DNA of 14,780 nt from Candidatus Cloacimonadota bacterium. Its GTDB lineage: Bacteria > Cloacimonadota > Cloacimonadia > Cloacimonadales > Cloacimonadaceae. The DNA is taken from positions 1 to 14,780 of the forward strand of contig JAAYQD010000139.1 in the NCBI GenBank assembly GCA_012519465.1, written 5' to 3'. The notes under the pieces are model-generated. The model made no database searches. It saw nothing but the letters and a program-made list of their open reading frames with translations, and was not told the DNA's origin. The translations under genes were made by a program, and so were the position numbers. Below, piece by piece: positions 8,081 through 13,522 of this stretch (position 1 is its first letter; each line of letters starts with the position of its first letter).

Positions 8081-9195
8081 GGATTGTTGTGGAATTTGTA
8101 GATGCCTTTCACTTGCTGATCCATCTGCATCCATTCCAGTTTGTTATCATCATTGAACTTAGCTTCCAAATAAAAGCCTTTCGCACTGTTAAAAAACTCA
8201 TCCTGTTTACGCTCTTTGGTCTGATGGAAAAAGTATTCCACCTCTTCCTGGGCATTAAAGTTATCGATTCCATCCTCCCGAAAGCCGATGGCGATATAGT
8301 TTGCCGTCACCCAGCTCTCTTTGGGTGCATCTTTTTCCTGGGCAAAATATACCCTGCAATTATCTTGCAGCTCTGCCTTGTCCAGCTTGCGTTCATCAAA
8401 GAAGAGATAGAATTCATCAGCAGTTGCGATGGCATATTCGGAGGCAAACTCCGGCATGCCGGTGAATACCGCCTTCTCTTCATCCATCAGGTAGATGAGG
8501 AAGTCGCTGGTGATCTGATAGTCACTGGATTGCACATTCACGTTGAAGGTGGCCACGATCTTCCTCCCCTCATCAAAATACTCTATCTTATCCGCCTTGA
8601 TATTTAAAGTGTCTTCCTCCCCTGCGCTCAGCATGGGGTTTTCGATCATGTAGGCATAACCATTGTCTCTATCCCAAAAGGCATAGCCACAGGAGGCATG
8701 GGCGTTTTCATCCTTATCCCAAGAAGACACATCCTGCCATGCCGTCAGCTTGTCTTCTTTGTGGTTGTAGACGGCGTATTGGCTGGCAAACCACCTCAGG
8801 CTGCCGCTCTGGCGCCTTTCCGTAACGCGCACTTTGCCGCCCAGATTCAACTCTTCACTAAAGCGATAATACGCCACGCTATCGGCCTTTAGCTCCAAAG
8901 AATCGTTGATAACCGTCACATTGCCCATCAAGCGGGCAATCTTCTGCACGTCAAAGATCATCGCCCTATCGCTTTTAAACTCCGTATCCCCATACCAAAA
9001 GTGCACCTTGCCCCTCAGCTCCAAGATTTGTTCGTTTTCCAGCTTGTTATAATTCAACTGGTCGGAGTGAATCAGCCTAAACTTCTCCTGCACCTGAGCT
9101 GCTTGCAAACAAAGTGGCAGCAAAAGGAGCAGACTACCAATCAAAATCAGACGCGTCAAAGATGCCATCGGCAGAAACCGTCTCCATTTGGGCAT
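8077..9195 (-). CDS. OstA/LptA-like periplasmic LPS transport protein (long form)
   Basis: Probable bridge protein carrying LPS across the periplasm. Evidence is the OstA-like beta-strand pattern (for example LRGKVHFWYGD, LMGNVTVIND, LGGKVRVTE, with repeated D-x-x-x-x-Y/D strands), an N-terminal signal sequence, and its place between lptC and lptB. At 372 residues it is about twice the size of E. coli LptA (185), nearer the OstA-like proteins of Bacteroidetes and related phyla or an LptD N-terminal region. A hydrophobic segment LILIGSLLLLLPL ends near CLQAAQ, suggesting signal peptidase cleavage there. Two starts are possible, ATG 9195 and ATG 9165 (M11); neither has a good Shine-Dalgarno, though GGAG lies 13 nt before the second. 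It overlaps lptC by 32 or 62 nt. I left the symbol empty because LptA and LptD-N forms are not separable by eye. Confidence 0.8.
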   Translation of the reverse strand: MPKWRRFLPMASLTRLILIGSLLLLLPLCLQAAQVQEKFRLIHSDQLNYNKLENEQILELRGKVHFWYGDTEFKSDRAMIFDVQKIARLMGNVTVINDSLELKADSVAYYRFSEELNLGGKVRVTERRQSGSLRWFASQYAVYNHKEDKLTAWQDVSSWDKDENAHASCGYAFWDRDNGYAYMIENPMLSAGEEDTLNIKADKIEYFDEGRKIVATFNVNVQSSDYQITSDFLIYLMDEEKAVFTGMPEFASEYAIATADEFYLFFDERKLDKAELQDNCRVYFAQEKDAPKESWVTANYIAIGFREDGIDNFNAQEEVEYFFHQTKERKQDEFFNSAKGFYLEAKFNDDNKLEWMQMDQQVKGIYKFHNNP

Positions 9196-9640
9196 AATCT
9201 ATATTGGAATTGGTGCGCAGATGGTTACCGCGCAGGGTATTGCCATTTTTGGTCAAGACCACCTGCCCCGGAGCTATGATTTGATCCATATTTCTATCCC
9301 AGGTCATACTTGCGGATTGAACCGTGCCGCTGGGCGAGCTGAGCCTCACATTCCCATAGGCAAAGACCATGTTGCGGGCATCATCCACAATGGTGGAATC
9401 CGCCTGCAGATAGGAAACCCCGCCCGTATCGTGATTGTAGGAAGTGAGGCTGGCACTGATGGCATTCAGGATGCGGCGGTCATAAAAGCGATCGATGCGC
9501 TTAGCGGAAAGCTCATAATCCACCTTATCTCCATCAAATTCCACAATTTTTACGTCCAGACTGCTCTCATCCGGCAGATTCCTATCCAGAGTGTCAAACT
9601 TCTGGTTCAGATCCTGTGATTTACAGGCAAAGGCAAGCAT
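9134..9640 (-). CDS. lptC: LptC-like LPS export lipoprotein (start uncertain)
   Basis: Probable LptC: takes LPS from LptBFG and passes it to the LptA-like protein. Assigned from context (kdsC-lptC-lptA-lptB order) and from sequence: N-terminal lipobox-like LAFAC, a strand-rich body with ELSAKRIDRFYDRRI, SSYNHDTGG-type turns and YLQADSTIVDDARNM..GNVRLSSPSGT, which resembles the OstA/LptC fold. From the first standard start (ATG 9640) the protein is 168 residues with only five before the Cys, too short for a signal peptide. The same frame stays open to a TGA at 9687-9689 and encodes I-L-T-R-F-L-R plus a hydrophobic stretch, a convincing lipoprotein signal, but without ATG, GTG or TTG. A rare AUC start at 9682 would give 182 residues. 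The gap to the kdsC stop is 22 nt from 9640. Confidence 0.75.
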   Translation of the reverse strand: MLAFACKSQDLNQKFDTLDRNLPDESSLDVKIVEFDGDKVDYELSAKRIDRFYDRRILNAISASLTSYNHDTGGVSYLQADSTIVDDARNMVFAYGNVRLSSPSGTVQSASMTWDRNMDQIIAPGQVVLTKNGNTLRGNHLRTNSNIDYAQMETVSADGIFDASDFDW

Positions 9641-9662
9641 CAGCCAAGCAAGGCAGGCTGCC

Positions 9663-10283
9663 CTAAGAAATCTTGTTAAGATAACTCACCACCGTCTGTT
9701 CATAGATGCTCATATTGTTGAGCACCAGGTCGATACACTCTCTCACTGCTCCATGACCACCGCTGGAGACCATTATATAATCCGCATAAACAGCCACATC
9801 GCGCTGGACATTGGCAGGCGCCACCGCCACTGCAGCGTGACACATGGTGGGGATGTCGTTCCAATCATCACCCATAAAGAGCACATTGTCAAAATCCAGC
9901 TTCAGCTCTGCCAACAGCTCTTTCGTCTGCTCCAGTTTATTGCTGATCTTCTGATACACATATTGGATTTTGAGGTCCTTGCATCTCCGCGTCAACGCCT
10001 CGGATTCTCTGCCCGTGATAACTGCCACAGTGATATCGGTATGCTGCAAGAGCATAAAACCCATACCATCCTGGGCACAAAAGTTCTTCAATTCCTGCCC
10101 TTCGTTCCCATAAATGATGCGCCCATCCGTCATCACTCCATCACAATCGAAAATCAGGAGCTTGATCCTATCCCATCTAATTCTGGTTTTGAGGGGTTTT
10201 TCATATTTTTTCAAGAAATTCACCTGCCTGGAAAAAGCCTCATAATCACCAGGATGTATCTCTTTAAAACGCAGTTCTGCCAT
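9663..10283 (-). CDS. kdsC: 3-deoxy-D-manno-octulosonate 8-phosphate phosphatase, HAD family
   Basis: Hydrolyses Kdo-8-phosphate to Kdo, the step after KdsA, in the cytoplasm. Seen: HAD motif I DCDGVMTDG (nucleophile Asp46, acid/base Asp48), motif II TGR (90-92), motif III/IV GDDWND (138-143), and the KdsC-specific SGGHGAVRE (174-182). KdsC is usually 160-190 residues; here 206, because a roughly 38-residue N-terminal extension (FSRQVNFLKKYEKPLKTRIRW) precedes the HAD core. The extension is probably real: ATG at 10283 has AAGGAG 6 nt upstream, the only good ribosome site nearby. It lies 62 nt after kdsA behind a possible promoter and is followed by lptC. The related NeuA/NagD-type HADs are less likely because of GGHGAVRE. 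Confidence 0.93.
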   Translation of the reverse strand: MAELRFKEIHPGDYEAFSRQVNFLKKYEKPLKTRIRWDRIKLLIFDCDGVMTDGRIIYGNEGQELKNFCAQDGMGFMLLQHTDITVAVITGRESEALTRRCKDLKIQYVYQKISNKLEQTKELLAELKLDFDNVLFMGDDWNDIPTMCHAAVAVAPANVQRDVAVYADYIMVSSGGHGAVRECIDLVLNNMSIYEQTVVSYLNKIS

Positions 10284-10329
10284 TAGTTACTCCTTTAATA
10301 GTGCATACATAGGTTAATGTCTTAGTCCG

Positions 10330-10335
10330 ATTATA
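10330..10335 (-). promoter_or_regulatory. Possible -10 element upstream of kdsC
   Basis: A perfect TATAAT on the minus strand, about 47 nt before the kdsC ATG, in the 62-nt kdsA-kdsC gap. No good -35 is present: the hexamer at 17-nt spacing is GGAGGG. It could launch the kdsC-to-pgi transcript from within the metK-kdsA operon. Only the -10 is convincing. Confidence 0.3.
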
Positions 10336-10345
10336 CATATTACGC

Positions 10346-11155
10346 TCAATTTCCCTCCAAAGCCATTCTCACGCGGATGGCATCTGTCAACAAGCCTCGC
10401 ATCTCATCCAGAGGCAACATACTGGCTGCATCGCTGAGAGCTTGTGAGGGCTGGGGATGGGTTTCGATAAAGAGCCCTTTCACCATCCCTGTAGCCATGG
10501 CTGCCTGTGCCATCATGGCGGCATACTGGGGCGCGCCGCCGGATGCCTTGCCCAAAGATGGCCTTTGCAGGGAATGGGTAACATCGTATACCACAGGGAG
10601 CTGGGATTGTGCCATAATGGCAAACCCCCTAAAATCCACCACCAAATTATGATAGCCAAAGCTGCTGCCCCGCTCTGTGAGCAACACCTCATCCGTACCG
10701 GCGTTTTGGGCTTTGGAGGCGGCAGAGATAATATCTTCAGGAGCCATAAACTGCCCCTTTTTAATATTGACTATCCTGCCGGAGGATGCCACGGCTTCGA
10801 TAAGTGCCGTTTGTCTGCTCAAAAATGCGGGTATTTGCAGGATGTCACACACTTCAGCCACCATGGGCACTTCCACACATTCATGCACGTCTGTGAGGAT
10901 GGGGAAGCCAAACTCCTGCTTTAGCTTTTGTAAGATAGTCAAGCCCTGTTCCAAGCCCGGACCTTCAGGAGAGTCTCCACTTGTGCGATTTGCCTTGCGA
11001 TATGAGGATTTGAATACAAAGGGCAAGCCCAATTCATCGCTCAGATTCACCAACGTCTGAGCCGTCTGCCTCATTGTATCCAGGTCTTCCACCACGCAGG
11101 GTCCTGCAATCAAAAAGAAGGGCTTGGCTTCTTTTAGCTTTTCAAAAAGTGTCAT
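10346..11155 (-). CDS. kdsA: 3-deoxy-8-phosphooctulonate synthase (Kdo-8-P synthase)
   Basis: Condenses PEP and arabinose-5-phosphate to Kdo-8-phosphate for LPS inner core. 269 residues, typical. Seen: IAGPCVVE near the N-terminus, FKSSYRKANRTS (48-59), LTDVHE (87-92), IKKGQFMAPED, LLTERGSSFGY, DVTHSLQRP and the C-terminal ETHPQP...ALSDA. The presence of Cys20 in GPC, with His194, Glu231 and Asp242, matches the metal-binding set of the metal-dependent class (Aquifex-type); the E. coli metal-free class has Asn in place of the Cys. It starts 9 nt after metK with a weak AGGCG site, so it is likely coupled to metK and would share any control of the metK leader. The Kdo gene cluster is split: kdsC follows, while kdsB and kdsD are not in the window. 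Confidence 0.97.
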   Translation of the reverse strand: MTLFEKLKEAKPFFLIAGPCVVEDLDTMRQTAQTLVNLSDELGLPFVFKSSYRKANRTSGDSPEGPGLEQGLTILQKLKQEFGFPILTDVHECVEVPMVAEVCDILQIPAFLSRQTALIEAVASSGRIVNIKKGQFMAPEDIISAASKAQNAGTDEVLLTERGSSFGYHNLVVDFRGFAIMAQSQLPVVYDVTHSLQRPSLGKASGGAPQYAAMMAQAAMATGMVKGLFIETHPQPSQALSDAASMLPLDEMRGLLTDAIRVRMALEGN

Positions 11156-11164
11156 AAATCACGC

Positions 11165-12337
11165 CTAAACGAGCTTTTTTATCTTTTCCCAGCTGAAGAT
11201 ATCTTCGCTTCTGCCAAAGTGGCCATAACTGGCGGTTGGGAGGTAGATCGCTCTTCTCAAATCCAGATAATCAATGATTCCTTTTACTGTCAAGTCAAAA
11301 CTTGCCTTCACGCGCTTTTCGATTTGGCTATCGGGCATCACCCCGCTGCCAAAGGTTTCCACCATCAAAGACACCGGTTCATGCTCGCCAATCACAAAGG
11401 AAAACTGAATCAGGCATTCCTCTGCCAATCCGGAGGCAACTATGCTTTTGGCGATGTGACGCGCCATATAGGCGGCACTGCGGTCCACCTTGCTGGCATC
11501 CTTGCCTGAAAATGCCCCGCCGCCATGCTGAGCCCAGCCGCCATAGGTATCCACGATAATCTTGCGGCCGGTGAGCCCTGTATCCGCTGCGGGTCCACCA
11601 TCTTCCCACATTCCCAGGGGGTTGATTTTCACCTCATAATCGCCAGAGCAAAAGCTGCACATGCTGTCTCTCTCCATTTCCTGCACCACTGGCACGATCA
11701 CCAGCTCCTGGATTGCCACTTTGAGGTCTTTGAACTGGGCATCACTGAGGGGTTGGTGATGGGTGGAAATCACCACAGTTTCCAAAGCCATGGGTTTTCT
11801 GCCACAATAGCGCATGCTTACCTGGGATTTGGAATCCGGCAGGATCTGGGGGATGGTACCGTCTTTGCGCAGCTGGCTTAGCTTGAGCAAAAGGTTGTGT
11901 GCCATCACGATAGGGGATGGCATCAGCTGATGGGTCTGGCTGCAGGCATAGCCAAACATGAGGCCTTGATCTCCGGCTCCGGTGTTTTCCCTCAGTTCGG
12001 TTTCCTGGTCATGCAATAGATTGACTATCTTGCAATTATGGTCAAAACCCTTATCGGGGTGAACATAGCCGATTTCTTTGATGATGGAGCGCACCAGGGG
12101 CTCCACCTCAAAACTTACATGGGAGGGGGAGGAGGTCTCTCCGGAAAGCAGCACAAAATCTTTGGTACACAGGGTTTCGCAGGCTACTTTGGAATAGGGA
12201 TCCCGCTTTAAAAAGGCGTCCAATATCGCGTCTGAAATCTGGTCGCTAACCTTGTCTGGATGACCCTCACTCACGGATTCGGAGGTGAACACATATTCGT
12301 TCTTATCACAGGGCAAATTTGCGTGCAGGGCTGTCAT
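11165..12337 (-). CDS. metK: S-adenosylmethionine synthetase
   Basis: Makes S-adenosylmethionine from methionine and ATP; cytoplasmic tetramer. 390 residues, normal (E. coli 384). Seen: GHPDK (25-29) in the N-terminal ATP/methionine site, signature 1 GAGDQGLMFGYA (120-131), signature 2 GGGAFSGKD (272-280) followed by KVDRSAAYMARH, and the C-terminal SYGHFGR. The ATG at 12337 has AAGGAG 8 nt upstream. The first 13 residues are a short extension ahead of the conserved EYVFTSESVSEGHPDK. Upstream lie an intrinsic terminator (12384-12408) and a SAM-II-like element (12425-12473), so product feedback through premature termination is likely. kdsA follows after 9 nt. Confidence 0.98.
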   Translation of the reverse strand: MTALHANLPCDKNEYVFTSESVSEGHPDKVSDQISDAILDAFLKRDPYSKVACETLCTKDFVLLSGETSSPSHVSFEVEPLVRSIIKEIGYVHPDKGFDHNCKIVNLLHDQETELRENTGAGDQGLMFGYACSQTHQLMPSPIVMAHNLLLKLSQLRKDGTIPQILPDSKSQVSMRYCGRKPMALETVVISTHHQPLSDAQFKDLKVAIQELVIVPVVQEMERDSMCSFCSGDYEVKINPLGMWEDGGPAADTGLTGRKIIVDTYGGWAQHGGGAFSGKDASKVDRSAAYMARHIAKSIVASGLAEECLIQFSFVIGEHEPVSLMVETFGSGVMPDSQIEKRVKASFDLTVKGIIDYLDLRRAIYLPTASYGHFGRSEDIFSWEKIKKLV

Positions 12338-12383
12338 TTATATTCTCCTTAAACACTAAAATATCTTTGTTTGGACCCCATGC

Positions 12384-12408
12384 AAAAAGACCGGCACCAA
12401 AGCCGGTC
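12384..12408 (-). terminator. Intrinsic terminator in the metK leader (likely riboswitch expression platform)
   Basis: Minus-strand GACCGGC (12402-12408) pairs with GCCGGTC (12389-12395) across a 6-nt loop, a 7-bp GC-rich stem, followed at once by TTTTT (12384-12388). It ends 46 nt before the metK ATG and starts 16 nt after the SAM-II-like element. It could alternatively just end the tRNA-Lys transcript; position and upstream aptamer favour a regulated attenuator. Confidence 0.8.
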
Positions 12409-12424
12409 GTCCATAAATGAATCA

Positions 12425-12473
12425 GCCGCACTTTAGCACATTTGTCATGCGGAGCAAAGGGCAAATTACCGCA
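12425..12473 (-). promoter_or_regulatory. SAM-II-like (SAM-alpha) riboswitch aptamer upstream of metK
   Basis: Read on the minus strand: P1 TGCGG (12473-12469) pairs with CCGCA (12452-12448); the 16-nt loop begins TAATTTG and contains CCC and TTTGC; the 3' part has ACAAATG then GCTAAAG (12437-12431) and ends TGCGGC (12430-12425). From memory, the SAM-II family has the same order: a short P1, loop with GAUUUG, CC and UUGC, then UAAA and GCUAAAG, closing with GG that forms a pseudoknot with the loop. Pseudoknot candidates here: loop GC with the GC of GCTAAAG, and loop GCC with terminal GGC. At 49 nt it matches the roughly 52-nt compact aptamer. Location before metK and just before a terminator agrees with feedback control. 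No covariance search was run; Rfam SAM_alpha would decide. Confidence 0.65.
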
Positions 12474-12490
12474 ATCTATCCACTGCTCCC

Positions 12491-12526
12491 ATTACCGGTC
12501 AATATCCATATGGGGATACCGGCAAT
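12491..12526 (-). other. Imperfect stem-loop between tRNA-Lys and the metK leader
   Basis: ATT/AAT ends, one A/C mismatch, CCGGT/ACCGG, then ATCC/GGAT around a 6-nt loop, with a 4-nt bulge on one side. It begins 17 nt past the tRNA CCA end and is not followed by a T-tract, so it is not an obvious terminator. It may help 3'-end processing of the tRNA if tRNA and metK share a transcript; that is inference. Confidence 0.4.
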
Positions 12527-12542
12527 TGAAAACAGAAAAACA

Positions 12543-12618
12543 TGGTGCATCTCCGGGGATTCGAACCCCGGACCCACTGATTAAGAGTCAGTTGCTCTGC
12601 CGACTGAGCTAGAGATGC
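12543..12618 (-). tRNA. tRNA-Lys (anticodon CUU)
   Basis: 76-nt cloverleaf. Acceptor stem GCATCTC/GAGATGC, U8-A9, D-arm beginning GCTC, anticodon stem ACTGA/TCAGT around CTCTTAA giving anticodon CTT (reads AAG), T-arm CGGGG-TTCGAAT-CCCCG, discriminator A73 and an encoded CCA. All stems are perfectly paired. A perfect TTGACA lies at 12655-12660, but I see no good -10 at proper spacing. No clear terminator lies between the tRNA and the metK leader; the first one downstream is at 12384-12408. Confidence 0.97.
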
Positions 12619-13054
12619 ACATTTAGAGTACACCATTTTTGATGTTGGGCAGCCTGTCAATGAAAAACATTTAATTTCCTCAAACAATGCTCTTAAGGCC
12701 GCCCTCGTAGGTGGTAGTGTTTCCTTAAAAACTGCTGATTGCATACCGTTTCCACATGAATTGCTCTTTATTTTCTTATCACTTTCTGCCTCCTTCCCTG
12801 TTAACCACCCTTGTCTCTCCTTTGTCTCGACAAGGGTGAGACAAGGGTGGTACAAGGGAGGCTAATGGGCAAGCGCTGTCCCGTCCTTGTCAAGGCACCA
12901 TGTTTCTAATTAAAAAATAAATCCATTTAGATAACCCTCACAATGGATAAGGTATATATCTGTTACACAATGAAATATATGATGGTTAGCAGCCAAGTGT
13001 GGCAAAAAATCAATTTACACAAACGATGATCACTCACAATAACGCTTTATTTAA
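12619..13054. other. Gene-free intergenic region between tRNA-Lys and the GerW-like gene
   Basis: About 435 nt with no convincing gene on either strand; a minus-strand reading frame running through the tRNA is a shadow. It holds a repeat-rich hairpin (12804-12851), a small CCTTG/CAAGG palindrome near 12884-12894, a weak ATCCATT/AATGGAT inverted repeat (12921-12927 and 12942-12948), and an AT-rich stretch from about 12905 leading into the promoter at 13055. No tRNA beyond tRNA-Lys and no recognisable mobile element. Confidence 0.6.
12804..12851. repeat. Long near-perfect hairpin made of 11-nt repeats
   Basis: Arms 12804-12817 and 12838-12851 are perfectly complementary (14 bp). One T/T mismatch (12818/12837) follows, then a further 7 pairs (one G-T) around a CTCG tetraloop (12826-12829). 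The plus strand carries three ACAAGGG units at 11-nt spacing (12830, 12841, 12852), the last just outside the hairpin; the left arm holds two matching CC(C/T)TTGTCTC units. No T-tract follows on either strand, so it is not a standard terminator. It may be a REP-like dispersed element or a structured RNA. Confidence 0.75.
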
Positions 13055-13083
13055 TTGACAAATCTGGCTTTGGCCTATATATT
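13055..13083 (+). promoter_or_regulatory. Sigma-70-type promoter for the GerW-like gene and lplA
   Basis: Perfect TTGACA at 13055-13060, 17-nt spacer, TATATT at 13078-13083 (5 of 6 consensus matches). The expected start near 13090 gives a 5' leader of about 20 nt carrying AGGAGGT (13098-13104) ahead of the ATG at 13109. Position and quality make this the best promoter in the window. Confidence 0.75.
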
Positions 13084-13108
13084 GACATGCATAGCACAGG
13101 AGGTATAA

Positions 13109-13522
13109 ATGAAATTTCTGGATATACTTGCTAATATTCGCACTGCACTTGTGAAGGGAGCTGGAGCACAGCTTTCCTTTGGAGATGCCACACAGGTAAA
13201 TGATCTCACGGTAATTCCCGTGGCAAAGATATCTATGTCCATAGGAGGTGGCGGAGGCAGCTCCACACCCCGGGCAAAGAAATCCGCCAAGACTGATCCT
13301 GTGGAAGAACAGCCAACGGACGACGCGAAGGAAAAGAACGAAGGCGGTGGGGGAGGGGGCAATGTAAGCACTTCTCCGCTTGGCATTTATACCATCGATA
13401 AAGACAATAAGGTAAGTTTTCATCCTCTTTTGGGCGTAAGAGAATTGATCTTAATATCAGGGGCGATATCCCTGATGATGTATCGTCTTATCAGATCTCT
13501 GCGCACCAAAAAGGGGAGATAG
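13109..13522 (+). CDS. GerW/YtfJ-family protein with C-terminal membrane segment
   Basis: 137 residues; function unknown. It resembles the Spore_YtfJ (GerW) family: an N-terminal helix (FLDILANIRTALVKG), a core TVIPVAKISMSIGGGGG (34-50), a charged linker rich in K, E, D and P (51-78), and a second glycine-rich strand GGGGGGNVSTSPLGIY (79-94). GerW acts in spore germination in Bacillus, but family members occur in non-sporulating bacteria, and nothing here suggests sporulation. Unlike typical YtfJ, which ends near the second Gly-rich part, this one continues to a hydrophobic segment (about 108-127, LGVRELILISGAISLMMY) and a basic tail (RSLRTKKGR), suggesting a membrane anchor with the basic end in the cytoplasm. 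Strong AGGAGGT site and its own promoter. Its stop codon abuts the lplA ATG, so the two are co-translated. Confidence 0.85.
   Translation: MKFLDILANIRTALVKGAGAQLSFGDATQVNDLTVIPVAKISMSIGGGGGSSTPRAKKSAKTDPVEEQPTDDAKEKNEGGGGGGNVSTSPLGIYTIDKDNKVSFHPLLGVRELILISGAISLMMYRLIRSLRTKKGR

Noticed and set aside
12358..12385. TTGCAT-16-TATTTT promoter for metK
   Set aside because: Only 3 of 6 matches in the -35 box, overlaps the terminator T-tract, and would bypass the riboswitch-like leader.
12473..12502. TTGACC-18-TAGATT promoter for the metK leader
   Set aside because: Its transcription start would fall within P1 of the SAM-II-like element and destroy it; also sits in a stem-loop.
12543..12618. tRNA-Lys as an integration site for a mobile element
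   Set aside because: No integrase, no repeated tRNA 3' end and no foreign gene content nearby in the window.
12499..12855. Minus-strand 118-residue reading frame across the tRNA
   Set aside because: It reads straight through the tRNA-Lys gene (the SLAQSAEQLTLNQWVRGSNPRR type peptide is a classic tRNA translation artefact) and through the hairpin. Not a gene.
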